A DNA stretch of 64,000 bases from positions 3,377-67,376 of the forward strand of contig UQBX01000010.1 of NCBI GenBank assembly GCA_900539425.1, read 5' to 3'. Shown here piece by piece: positions 35,983 to 44,266 of the stretch. Each line of letters begins with the position of its first letter. Position 1 is the stretch's first letter. Below the pieces are notes generated by a model. It made no database searches, was not told where the DNA came from, and saw only the letters and a list, made by a program, of their open reading frames with translations. Source of the stretch: an uncultured Oscillospiraceae bacterium. GTDB lineage: Bacteria; Bacillota; Clostridia; Oscillospirales; Acutalibacteraceae. The translations under genes were made by a program, and so were the position numbers.

Positions 35983-36537
35983 ATGAAGAAGGTTATTTCG
36001 GTTTTAATTTCAGTAATTGCCGCAGTAAGTGTTTGCGCTGCTTTCGCAGTACCGGCATCTGCAGCTATCCACGTATACAGCCCTCAGGGCGTAGCAATCG
36101 TTCATTCGGCTAATGATCCGCTGCTTAACGGTAAGCCTTCAACTCAGGTTTCAGGCTCTCAGGTAAGCGCAGGCTCAAATCAGCTTGTATTTACCTATTC
36201 CGGCACAGCAGCTCTTTCAGGCTGGAATCTTATTGATAAAGACGGCAAAGCAGTTGATTTAAGTGCAGTAAGCTCTGCTTGCAAAGTAATCAGCCAGGAT
36301 GGAAATACTCTTGTTATCGAAGTTCTTGATTGGTCTGCATTTGAGTCTCCTGACGGATATACCGTAAATGCTCTTGCAGAAGTAGAGGGCACAACTTCAG
36401 GCGAAACCACAACTGTTGATAAGGACGATTCCGCAACCTCTCCGGACACAGGCGTTTCCGTAGCAGCGGCAGCGGTTTGCGCAGCTGGTGCAGGTGCTGC
36501 AATTCTTGCCCTTACAAAGAAGAAGGATGCTGAATAA
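35983..36537 (+). CDS. Sortase-anchored surface protein (SPDTG motif)
   Basis: The 184-residue protein has a Sec signal peptide (cleavage near VPASA, residue 27), a small beta-rich domain, and a classic cell-wall sorting tail: SPDTG at about 153-157, a 20-residue hydrophobic helix, and a KKK-containing end. SPDTG fits the (S/P)PxTG pattern used by class B sortase of Clostridioides difficile. The sortase B gene lies just downstream, so it is the likely enzyme. A strong promoter precedes the gene and a terminator follows it. Confidence 0.85.
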   Translation: MKKVISVLISVIAAVSVCAAFAVPASAAIHVYSPQGVAIVHSANDPLLNGKPSTQVSGSQVSAGSNQLVFTYSGTAALSGWNLIDKDGKAVDLSAVSSACKVISQDGNTLVIEVLDWSAFESPDGYTVNALAEVEGTTSGETTTVDKDDSATSPDTGVSVAAAAVCAAGAGAAILALTKKKDAE

Positions 36538-36557
36538 TTAAATTTAACATTTATTAA

Positions 36558-36587
36558 AACCTGTTCCTTTGTGAGCAGGTTTTTTTA
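36558..36587 (+). terminator. Terminator after surface protein gene
   Basis: AACCTGTTC / GAGCAGGTT forms a hairpin followed by a seven-base T-run. Confidence 0.8.
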
Positions 36588-36650
36588 ATGTTATGCTGTC
36601 TTGTAATAAACTGTATGTTTTTCTATTAATTTTTTATTGCGGTGCATCTT

Positions 36651-37430
36651 ATGAGTGAAAACAAAGAAAAAAAGAATAATAAAAAACGAATTGTTCTTTT
36701 GATACTTGCGATTATCGTTTTTGTGTGCGCCTGTGTTTATATAGGTGTTTATATCTATAATTCCTCAATGGCACAAATAGAATCCGAAATCGTAACCACA
36801 CCGGATACTTCTGCGCAGAGTGAAGATTTGGCGGATAATCCCGTTGATTTTGAAACACTTCAGCAGGGCAACGACGAAATCTATGCCTGGATCAAAATTG
36901 ACGATACTGATGTTGATTATCCTATTGTTCAAAGTAAAAATGACGACGATTTTTATCTTCGTCACAGCGCTTATGATAAATCATGGATCGCAAGCGGAGC
37001 AATTTATACACAGGGAATTAACAGCAAGGATTTTTCAGACCCCGTAACGGTTATTTACGGCCATAACGGATATAAAGAAACCATGTTTACCTCGCTTCAT
37101 AAATTTGAGGATGCGGAGTTCTTCGATTCCCACGAGTATTTTTATATTTATCTTCCACAGAGAAAACTTACCTATCAGGTAGTGTCCGCTTTTAAGTATG
37201 ATGACAGGCATATCATGAATTCCTTTAATTTTGCAGTCCCCGAGGATCTTGCGAATTTCCAGGAAACTGTTAAAAATCCGTCATCTGCTCTCAAAAATGT
37301 CAGGACAGATCTTGATGTAACTATTGATGAAAACAGCAAGATAGTTGTGCTTTCAACATGTATTACAAATCAGAAAAGCAACAGATATCTTGTATGCGGA
37401 GTGTTAGTAAAAGATGAAAAGACCAATTGA
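36651..37430 (+). CDS. srtB: Class B sortase
   Basis: The ATG at 36651 (MSEN) has GGTG upstream; the GTG at 36642 is less likely. The 259-residue product has an N-terminal transmembrane anchor (about 16-38) and a sortase B fold. Catalytic His lies in YGHNGY, Cys in LSTCI and Arg in SNRYLV, all in the right order. It should cleave SPxTG-type signals and attach proteins to peptidoglycan. It overlaps the LCP gene downstream by 17 bases, so the two are co-expressed. Confidence 0.9.
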   Translation: MSENKEKKNNKKRIVLLILAIIVFVCACVYIGVYIYNSSMAQIESEIVTTPDTSAQSEDLADNPVDFETLQQGNDEIYAWIKIDDTDVDYPIVQSKNDDDFYLRHSAYDKSWIASGAIYTQGINSKDFSDPVTVIYGHNGYKETMFTSLHKFEDAEFFDSHEYFYIYLPQRKLTYQVVSAFKYDDRHIMNSFNFAVPEDLANFQETVKNPSSALKNVRTDLDVTIDENSKIVVLSTCITNQKSNRYLVCGVLVKDEKTN

Positions 37431-38682
37431 TCCAAATTTAGATTCCGAAGATCAGAATTTTCTTTTTGACGGTGCGGATGAAACTTCAGCACCGCCGGAT
37501 ACATTTGAAAAACAGCAGAGCGCTGTTTCTGATAATTCGGGAAACATATTCCTTACCGAAGAAGAATATAGTGCTCATAACAATGAGCATCATCATCACC
37601 ACCATCATCATCATTCATCTTCCTCTCATTCGCATCACGGCAAAAGACATAGACACAGGCACAGAAGAAAGCGCAAGATGCCTCTTATTTTAAGAATTTT
37701 TATAGTTCTTATTGCCATAATCTTTGCCGCTGTAGCGATTATCGGAGGTACATATCTGTATATGAGGGAAAAGGGACACAATACACTTGTTGTTGAACCT
37801 GCAAATCCCAAGTACGAGGAAACCATCATATATAACGGCCACACCTATGTTTATGATAAAAACAAGGTTGCTTTTGCGTTTATAGGCGTAGACCAAGAAA
37901 GCATTACCCCTGATGAGGATACGCTCATAGGTAATTCAGGTCAGGCAGATACCGATATCGTGGGTGTTATTGATACAAATACAGGGGAAATCAGTGTTAT
38001 AACTATTCCAAGAGATACAATGGTGGATATTGATCTGTATACTGTTGGCGGTGAGTTCGTAAGAACGGAGAATATGCAGCTTTGTCTTGCGTATGCTTAC
38101 GGAGACGGCGGAACTTCTTCATGCGAAAATGTAACAACCGCAATAAGCCGTATACTTGCTAATGTTCCGGTAGAAAAATATTTTGCTCTTGATCTAAGCG
38201 GAATAGCGCCTTTGAATGACGCGGTTGGCGGAGTAACTGTAACTTCACTTTACGATTTCCCTGCAGAGGGCGTTTATAAGGGCGATACCGTTACAATACG
38301 GGGCGATTTTGCCGAAACTTATGTTCGTCAGAGAAATATGGATTCCATAGACGCATCGCTGAACAGAACAGAACGTCAGACTCAATATATTAAAGCATAT
38401 GTGGAACAGCTTAGAAAAGCCGTTACAAGCGATTTCTCGGTAGTTTCCCAGCTTTATAATACAGCATCAGAATACAGCCAGACAAATATTTCACTTAGTG
38501 AAGTTACATATCTTGCCTCGGTTGTGCTTTCCAACGGAGTATCGGATTTCACGCAGTATACCCTTGAAGGTGAAATGCGTGCGTCTGATACCGCAACGGA
38601 GGATGTGTTTGCCGAATATTATGTGGATGAAGATTCGGTAATGGATGTTGTTGTAAACTGCTTCTATGAGCAGGTCAATTAA
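37414..38682 (+). CDS. LytR-CpsA-Psr (LCP) family phosphotransferase
   Basis: The 422-residue product begins with a cytoplasmic segment holding a run of about ten histidines (about residues 55-65) and further HRHR basic repeats, then one transmembrane helix (about 88-110) and an LCP domain. The LCP motifs GQADTDIVGVI, IPRDTMVDI and TYVRQRN with an Arg pair are present. LCP enzymes attach teichoic acids, capsules or other glycans to the wall from lipid carriers. The gene overlaps srtB, suggesting joint wall assembly. The histidine run is unusual for this family and could bind metals. Confidence 0.87.
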   Translation: MKRPIDPNLDSEDQNFLFDGADETSAPPDTFEKQQSAVSDNSGNIFLTEEEYSAHNNEHHHHHHHHHSSSSHSHHGKRHRHRHRRKRKMPLILRIFIVLIAIIFAAVAIIGGTYLYMREKGHNTLVVEPANPKYEETIIYNGHTYVYDKNKVAFAFIGVDQESITPDEDTLIGNSGQADTDIVGVIDTNTGEISVITIPRDTMVDIDLYTVGGEFVRTENMQLCLAYAYGDGGTSSCENVTTAISRILANVPVEKYFALDLSGIAPLNDAVGGVTVTSLYDFPAEGVYKGDTVTIRGDFAETYVRQRNMDSIDASLNRTERQTQYIKAYVEQLRKAVTSDFSVVSQLYNTASEYSQTNISLSEVTYLASVVLSNGVSDFTQYTLEGEMRASDTATEDVFAEYYVDEDSVMDVVVNCFYEQVN

Positions 38683-38699
38683 TTTTAAAGGAGCAAGCC

Positions 38700-39539
38700 A
38701 TGAACAGTGAACAGAAAAGAGAGCTTGAGATCTATGCCGCTCAGATAAGACGCGGTATAATCGAAGGTACTTACAACGCAAAAGCAGGCCATCCGGGCGG
38801 AAGCCTTTCGGCTGCTGATGTTATTGCCTATCTTTACGGCAGGCAGATGAAGTATGATGCAAAGAATCCCAAGGATCCGAACAGAGACAGATTTGTTCTT
38901 TCAAAGGGTCATGCTGCGCCTGCGCTTTACAGCGCTCTCGCGTATAAGGGATTTTTCCCGGTAGAGGATCTAAAGACCCTCCGCCATATAGGCTCCTATC
39001 TTCAGGGCCATCCTAATATGAATACCGTTCCCGGCATTGATATGAGCACGGGTTCTCTGGGTCAGGGAATCAGCGCGGCATGCGGAATGGCAAAAGGCGC
39101 CAAAATGCTTGGAAAGGATATCAAAGTATATACTCTTCTGGGCGACGGCGAAATCGAAGAAGGTCAGGTATGGGAGGCAATGATGTTTGCTTCTCAGTAT
39201 GGTCTTGATAACCTTTGCGTTATGATAGACGTTAACGGACTTCAGATAGACGGCGCATGCAAAGACGTTATGAGTGCAGAGCCTATAGATGAAAAGGTAC
39301 GTGCATTCGGTTTTGACTGCATCGTTATAAACGGAAATGATTTTGACGAACTTGAAAAAGCGTTTGATGCTTTTGAAAAGAGCAGTAAACCATTCGCAAT
39401 AGTTATGAAAACAATTAAAGGTCTTGGCGTTTCATATATGGAGAACGCTGTTGACTGGCACGGTAAAGCGCCCAATCAGCAGGAATATGAGATTGCTGTT
39501 AAAGAACTTGATGAAAAACTTGCTCAACTGGAGGCGTGA
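38700..39539 (+). CDS. Transketolase, N-terminal subunit
   Basis: The 279-residue product is the thiamine diphosphate-binding half of a split transketolase: GHPGGSLSAADVIAYLYG near 27, SKGHAAPALYSALA near 65, and LGDGEIEEGQVWEA near 147. Split transketolases are usual in Clostridia and act in the non-oxidative pentose phosphate pathway. AAAGGAG precedes the start. The C-terminal subunit follows two bases after the stop. Confidence 0.92.
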   Translation: MNSEQKRELEIYAAQIRRGIIEGTYNAKAGHPGGSLSAADVIAYLYGRQMKYDAKNPKDPNRDRFVLSKGHAAPALYSALAYKGFFPVEDLKTLRHIGSYLQGHPNMNTVPGIDMSTGSLGQGISAACGMAKGAKMLGKDIKVYTLLGDGEIEEGQVWEAMMFASQYGLDNLCVMIDVNGLQIDGACKDVMSAEPIDEKVRAFGFDCIVINGNDFDELEKAFDAFEKSSKPFAIVMKTIKGLGVSYMENAVDWHGKAPNQQEYEIAVKELDEKLAQLEA

Positions 39540-39541
39540 TT

Positions 39542-40483
39542 ATGGCAGATGTAAAATGTATAGCAACGCGTGAAAGCTACGGCAACGCGCTTAAAGAACT
39601 TGCCGAAAACGGCGCCGATAATATTGTTGTGCTTGATGCGGATCTTTCTGCCGCAACAAAAACAGCTATCTTTAAAAAAGCATTTCCCGATCATCATATC
39701 AACTGCGGAATTGCTGAGTCCAATATGATGTGCGTGGCGGCAGGCCTCAGCACAATGGGATTTGTTCCGTTTGCTTCAAGTTTTGCCATGTTTGCAGCTG
39801 GCAGAGCGTTCGAGCAGATCAGAAACTCAATAGGTTATCCCCATCTTAATGTTAAGATAGGTGCTACACACGCCGGTATCTCGGTTGGCGAGGACGGAGC
39901 ATCACATCAGTGCTGTGAGGATTTTGCTCTTATGCGTTCAATTCCGGGCATGGTAGTTATCTGCCCCGCTGATGATGTTGAGGCAAGGCAGGCAGTAAAA
40001 GCCGCTTATTCTTACGAGGGTCCCGTTTATCTTAGATTTGGCAGACTTGCCGTTCCTGTTTTCCACAATGAAGATTATAAATTTGAAATCGGAAAAGGAG
40101 AACTTGTTAAAGAGGGAACCGATGTTACGATAATTGCTAACGGACTTATGGTTGCTGAGGCAATCGAGGCAGGCAAGGAGCTTGAAAAATGCTCTATCAG
40201 CGCTGAGATTATCAATATGGCAACTATCAAACCTCTTGACAGCGAACTTGTTGTTAATTCGGCAAAGAAGACCGGTAAGGTAATAACTGTTGAGGAGCAC
40301 AATATTGTAGGCGGTCTCGGCGAAGCTGTGTGTGCGGCTTTAAGCGCTGAATATCCTGTGCCTGTTAAGCGTATAGGCATAAATGATGAATTCGGCCACA
40401 GCGGCCCTGCAAAGGACCTTCTTAAAGAATTCGGCCTTTCAGCCGAAAATATCGTTAAAACCGCTAAGGAGTTTTTAAAATAA
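39542..40483 (+). CDS. Transketolase, C-terminal subunit
   Basis: The ATG at 39542 is chosen because GGAGG ends seven bases upstream. The 313-residue product covers the pyrimidine-binding and C-terminal domains: VLDADLSAATKT, NCGIAESNMMCVAAGLS with the catalytic glutamate, and ITVEEHNIVGGLGEAV near 253. It should pair with the upstream subunit as one enzyme. A terminator follows. Confidence 0.92.
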   Translation: MADVKCIATRESYGNALKELAENGADNIVVLDADLSAATKTAIFKKAFPDHHINCGIAESNMMCVAAGLSTMGFVPFASSFAMFAAGRAFEQIRNSIGYPHLNVKIGATHAGISVGEDGASHQCCEDFALMRSIPGMVVICPADDVEARQAVKAAYSYEGPVYLRFGRLAVPVFHNEDYKFEIGKGELVKEGTDVTIIANGLMVAEAIEAGKELEKCSISAEIINMATIKPLDSELVVNSAKKTGKVITVEEHNIVGGLGEAVCAALSAEYPVPVKRIGINDEFGHSGPAKDLLKEFGLSAENIVKTAKEFLK

Positions 40484-40544
40484 TAGTTCGACTTTTATAA
40501 TAAGTCAGAACCTTATGGTTTTATCATTTATCTAAAATAAAATA

Positions 40545-40575
40545 AGGACCGCTCTTTTTGGGCGGCCCTTTTTTG
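40545..40575 (+). terminator. Terminator after transketolase genes
   Basis: GGACCGC / GGCGGCC forms an imperfect hairpin followed by a T-run. Confidence 0.7.
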
Positions 40576-40659
40576 TTTGTTTTTGCTCTTCCTGAAATTT
40601 AACACCATTTTTACATAACGAACATAATTTTGACTTTGGCAGAAAAATATTTCTTATTT

Positions 40660-40688
40660 TTGACAGTTTGTAAATCATTTCTTTATAT
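40660..40688 (+). promoter_or_regulatory. Promoter for GtrA operon
   Basis: TTGACA at 40660-40665 and TTATAT at 40683-40688 are spaced by 17 bases, about 40 bases before the first gene. Confidence 0.6.
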
Positions 40689-40730
40689 AGAAGTTGCAGA
40701 ATATACGTAAATTCTATAGGAGATGATTTT

Positions 40731-40937
40731 ATGAAAAACATTTTATGTAATATATTTGAAATCTTGTTTGCCCTTCTCAGTGTGGCTGGCGGCGCTGTAT
40801 TATTTGTATGCAGTTTCCCGGATGATCTGGTATGGAACTTTGCAGGCGGAGTTCTTATCTTAGCAGGTGTTGCCGCAGTTATTTCAAAGGCAGCTGAAGG
40901 GGTTAAGGAAAGAAAGGTAAAAGGAAAAACAGTATGA
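40731..40937 (+). CDS. Small two-helix membrane protein
   Basis: The 68-residue product starts behind AGGAG and has two hydrophobic helices (about 8-25 and 36-53), then a basic tail. No family was recognised. It overlaps the following GtrA-like gene by four bases and is the first gene of a five-gene operon, so it probably acts with the GtrA-like proteins. Confidence 0.65.
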   Translation: MKNILCNIFEILFALLSVAGGAVLFVCSFPDDLVWNFAGGVLILAGVAAVISKAAEGVKERKVKGKTV

Positions 40938-41458
40938 AAGAAAAGTTTAAGGCGTTTACGGATAAACATGCTGAGATATGGAAATTTATAAAATTTGCCT
41001 TTACGGGAGCAAGCACATCCGTATTGGAACTCGGTGTGTTTATGTTCCTTCAGTATGTGGTTTTTAAATCCTTAAACGAAGTGCCGGTTACAGATAATCC
41101 GGTGCTTGACTTTTTGGGAATAGAGTATGTAGGCTATTTGTATTCATACGCTATTTCGGCAACCATCGGTTACGCGGCAGCGTATATCATGAACAGAAAA
41201 CTTACTTTTAAGGCGGATGCCAATCCTGTACTCTCAACAATTATTTATGCTGTAATGGTAGTTTGTACCATCGCTTTCAACACTTGGTTCGGCGCATTTC
41301 TCGGCACGGTTGTAACAAACAGCGGCCACGATAATGTGATAGTTGAAATGATAATGAAAGTTGTTGTTATGACAGTGCCTACCATATGGACTTATCCGCT
41401 TAATCGTTTTGTAATTCACAGAAAGAAAAAGCCTGAGTATGACACGAAAGAAAATTAA
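40934..41458 (+). CDS. GtrA-like membrane protein 1
   Basis: The 174-residue product has four transmembrane helices in GtrA layout, opening with WKFIKFAFTGASTSVLELGV and with AAYIMNRKLTFKA and TYPLNRFVIHR near the end of helices two and four. GtrA proteins help move lipid-linked sugars across the membrane for wall or lipopolysaccharide modification. A second, related copy follows with a 20-base overlap. Confidence 0.82.
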   Translation: MKEKFKAFTDKHAEIWKFIKFAFTGASTSVLELGVFMFLQYVVFKSLNEVPVTDNPVLDFLGIEYVGYLYSYAISATIGYAAAYIMNRKLTFKADANPVLSTIIYAVMVVCTIAFNTWFGAFLGTVVTNSGHDNVIVEMIMKVVVMTVPTIWTYPLNRFVIHRKKKPEYDTKEN

Positions 41459-41975
41459 TAAATTTGCTTCGGAGCACAGAGAGCTGTGGAAATTTGTAAA
41501 GTTCAATTTTACGGTTATTGTAACATCTTTGCTTGATATCTGCGTTTATCTCGTATTGCTTTACTGGGTGTTTAAACCTCTTAATTCACAGCCTCTGCCT
41601 CAGAACGAACTTCTGTCATTTCTCGGCATACGCTACAAAGGATATTTGTACGCATATCTGGTTTCAACCACAGCGGGCTATGTGGCGGCTTATCTTATGA
41701 ACAGAAAGATCACTTTTCATTCGGATATTAACCCCGCATACAGCTCATTTTTGTATTTTCTGCTCGCAGTTTTCAATATTTTGTTCAGCTCATGGTTTGG
41801 CTCGGTTGCCGGTAGCTTTATGCTGAGGTATTCACTGTCAAACCCGTTTACTGAAATAATATCTAAGTTCGTTATAATAAATATCCCCACCCTATGGACA
41901 TATCCAATAGAACGGTATATAATTCAAATTAGGCGGGGATCTTTCAGGAGAAAAGCAAATGGTAATTGCAACTGA
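41439..41975 (+). CDS. GtrA-like membrane protein 2
   Basis: The 178-residue product resembles the preceding gene along its length: LWKFVKFNFTVIVTSLLDIC, YVAAYLMNRKITFHSD and TYPIERYIIQIRR. Four helices are expected. Two overlapping GtrA-like genes suggest a heterodimer from tandem duplication. The gene overlaps the HAD hydrolase gene by 17 bases. Its ribosome site is weak, so translation is probably coupled to the upstream gene. Confidence 0.8.
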   Translation: MTRKKINKFASEHRELWKFVKFNFTVIVTSLLDICVYLVLLYWVFKPLNSQPLPQNELLSFLGIRYKGYLYAYLVSTTAGYVAAYLMNRKITFHSDINPAYSSFLYFLLAVFNILFSSWFGSVAGSFMLRYSLSNPFTEIISKFVIINIPTLWTYPIERYIIQIRRGSFRRKANGNCN

Positions 41976-42789
41976 TTTGGACGGTACCCTGCTGTCAGAC
42001 AGTACAAGCGTCAGCCGTGAAAATCTGGACGCAATAAAACGCCTGTATGAAGCAGGCATTTCCACGGTTATCGCGACGGGACGCACTTTTTTCGAAATTC
42101 CGGAAGAACTTCTGGAATGTAAATATATTGAATATATCATCTATTCAAACGGCGCGGCTGTTTACCAGCGCGGTAAGGGCGTTGTGTTCTTAAAAAATAT
42201 AGACCGCGAAACTGCTCTCGGCGTATGCCGTATCCTTGATACAGCGGAAACTTTTGTAGAGCTTTATACAAACGGAATACCGCTTGTTGATTCGGATAAG
42301 TTCAACGATGAAGGATTAAGTTACTACCGTATAGATCCCGATTATCTTCCCGAGATGCGCAGAAGCCGAATAGCCGTTAAAAATCTTTATTCAATCGTAT
42401 CACACCCTGCGTTCAAGCTGGAGATGTTTGACGTCTTTTTCAGAAATATGCAGGAGAGGGCAGAGTGCATGCACAGGATAAAAACCTGTTATCCTGCTCT
42501 TGAGATAACCACCTCTATGAGCAATAATCTTGAAATTATGAACGGTGGTATCAATAAAGGTACGGGTCTTATGGCTTTTTGCCAATTAGCGGGTATCAAC
42601 ATTTCCGATGTTGTTGCAGTTGGAGACAGTAAAAACGATATTTCCCTTTTTCGCTCGGCAGGATATTCGCTTGCCGTTTCAAATGCCTGTGAAGAGCTAA
42701 AAGCAATAAGCAACGGCGTGATCTGCTCAAACAATGAAAACACTATGTGCTGTCTGGAGAAACTTATAGGAAAGAAAGTGCTTGTATGA
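41959..42789 (+). CDS. Cof-type HAD-family phosphatase
   Basis: The 276-residue product has the HAD motifs in order: DLDGTLLSD at about 5-13 (nucleophile Asp), a Ser/Thr in TVIATGR, a lysine in NKGTGL, and GDSKND near 219. A C2-type cap places it in the Cof/YidA subgroup that removes phosphate from sugar phosphates or FMN-like compounds. AGGAG precedes the ATG. Its end overlaps the next gene as ATGA. Confidence 0.88.
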   Translation: MVIATDLDGTLLSDSTSVSRENLDAIKRLYEAGISTVIATGRTFFEIPEELLECKYIEYIIYSNGAAVYQRGKGVVFLKNIDRETALGVCRILDTAETFVELYTNGIPLVDSDKFNDEGLSYYRIDPDYLPEMRRSRIAVKNLYSIVSHPAFKLEMFDVFFRNMQERAECMHRIKTCYPALEITTSMSNNLEIMNGGINKGTGLMAFCQLAGINISDVVAVGDSKNDISLFRSAGYSLAVSNACEELKAISNGVICSNNENTMCCLEKLIGKKVLV

Positions 42790-43637
42790 ACTGCATCCAT
42801 TTTTTGAATACAGGATATTCAGACTGTATTATACTTCAGAGCGGCACGCATTTTGCCATGATAGATGCGGGTGAGGATACGGATTATCCGCCTAATAAAC
42901 CCGCCCTTAAATATCCCGGATACGAAAAAGAAGTTGTTGAGTATCTGCATAAAAACTGTATGGGTCAGGATGGCTTTGTAACTCTTGATTTCGTACTCGG
43001 TACGCACGCTCATTCAGACCATATCGGCGGTTTTGATACTGTTATTGAATATGATAAGGTCAAAGTTAAAAAAGCGTTTTTAAAGCCGTACAACGCGGCA
43101 GGCATAAATTATCTTGAGCGCACGCAGTGGGATAATCAGGAAGTTTATGACCAGATGAGAAATGCCCTTATCAAGAAAAATGTTCCGATAGAAACTCAGT
43201 TTGACGGCTCTTCTTTTAACCTTGGGGATTTTAAAATCACTTTATTCAACGGCAAAGTCGTCAAAAGATGGCGCAAGACAGGCGAGAATGAAAATTCGGT
43301 CTTGACTCTTGTTGAGTGTGACGGCTGCCGTGCATTGCTCCCGGGAGATATGAACTGGAAGTGCGGCGGCGAAAAGGAATTTGCGCCGCAAATAGGTAAG
43401 GTGGATCTGCTCAAAATAGGTCACCACGGATATGAATTTTCTTCTTCTCCATTCTGGCTCAAAACGCTGAATCCCGATATTGCAGTGATTTTAAACACTA
43501 AAAGCCGTGTGCATAAAAGTGTTGAGGCTCGCATTAAGAAATACAGCGGCGCTCAAATCTACACTTCGGTTGAGTGCAACGGTTTGAAAGCAGTTTTCGA
43601 AAACGGAAAGATAAATATTCAAAAAGATATTATGTAA
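42786..43637 (+). CDS. MBL-fold metallo-hydrolase (ComEC C-domain-like)
   Basis: The ATG at 42786 overlaps the preceding stop (ATGA) and gives a 283-residue protein. It contains THAHSDHIGG near 76, LLPGDMN, and GHHGYEFSSS with the later metal-binding histidines, typical of the metallo-beta-lactamase fold. The order and tail resemble the hydrolase domain of ComEC and stand-alone relatives. Substrate is unknown. A bidirectional terminator follows. Confidence 0.82.
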   Translation: MNCIHFLNTGYSDCIILQSGTHFAMIDAGEDTDYPPNKPALKYPGYEKEVVEYLHKNCMGQDGFVTLDFVLGTHAHSDHIGGFDTVIEYDKVKVKKAFLKPYNAAGINYLERTQWDNQEVYDQMRNALIKKNVPIETQFDGSSFNLGDFKITLFNGKVVKRWRKTGENENSVLTLVECDGCRALLPGDMNWKCGGEKEFAPQIGKVDLLKIGHHGYEFSSSPFWLKTLNPDIAVILNTKSRVHKSVEARIKKYSGAQIYTSVECNGLKAVFENGKINIQKDIM

Positions 43638-43642
43638 AAGAA

Positions 43643-43674
43643 AAAGCAAAGCCAATAAGGGCTTTGCTTTTTTT
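43643..43674. terminator. Bidirectional terminator
   Basis: AAAGCAAAGCC / GGCTTTGCTTT is a strong hairpin with a T-run on both strands, between the convergent MBL and nrdG genes. Confidence 0.9.
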
Positions 43675-43684
43675 GTTATACTTA

Positions 43685-44209
43685 TTATTCGAGATAAAGC
43701 GTAATGTTTCCGCTTTCAAGAGTTTTTTTGAGGTCAATAACTCTCTGGTTTTCAGAGCCGCGAAAGTTGAGGGCAATATTGTAAAGCTCTTTTTCAAATC
43801 TGCCGTCAACAAGAACGTCTATGTATCTCAGCATTTCCTGAGCTGTGTCAGTAAATGCGCGGCTTTTTTCTTTCCCCGTTATCTGTTCAAGCGTGAAGCC
43901 GCTGTAACACCATACTGTTTTAAGGGGGTAACGTTCCTTGAATTCCTTTAACAACTCAAGCAAACCTTCTTGATTTTCTGGCTCAAACGGTTCTCCTCCA
44001 AGCAGAGAAAGCCCTGCTATCCACGGCGGAGCACATGAGGAAAGTATGTATTCTTTTGTTTCTTCATTCCATTCTTTGCCGTAATTAAAATCCCAAGCAA
44101 TCTCGTTAAAACATTCAGGGCAGTGGTGCCGGCATCCTGATACAAAAACGGAGGTGCGAACACCCTCACCGTTTGCTATATCGTTTGTTTTGATTTCAGC
44201 AATGTTCAT
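43685..44209 (-). CDS. nrdG: Anaerobic ribonucleotide reductase activating protein
   Basis: The ATG at 44209 (MNIAEIK) gives a 174-residue radical SAM enzyme, the usual length for NrdG. The cluster motif CRHHCPEC (CxxxCxxC) follows SVFVSG near residue 27, and the SAM-binding LLGGEPF lies near 70. It generates the glycyl radical on NrdD. It lies 57 bases downstream of nrdD in the same transcript. The ribosome site is weak, so coupling to nrdD translation is likely; an upstream start at 44230 cannot be excluded. Confidence 0.9.
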   Translation of the reverse strand: MNIAEIKTNDIANGEGVRTSVFVSGCRHHCPECFNEIAWDFNYGKEWNEETKEYILSSCAPPWIAGLSLLGGEPFEPENQEGLLELLKEFKERYPLKTVWCYSGFTLEQITGKEKSRAFTDTAQEMLRYIDVLVDGRFEKELYNIALNFRGSENQRVIDLKKTLESGNITLYLE

Positions 44210-44266
44210 AATAAAACAAAGGGAGCGCACGAAAATCGCCGCGCTCCCGCTCCTTGTATTTGTATA

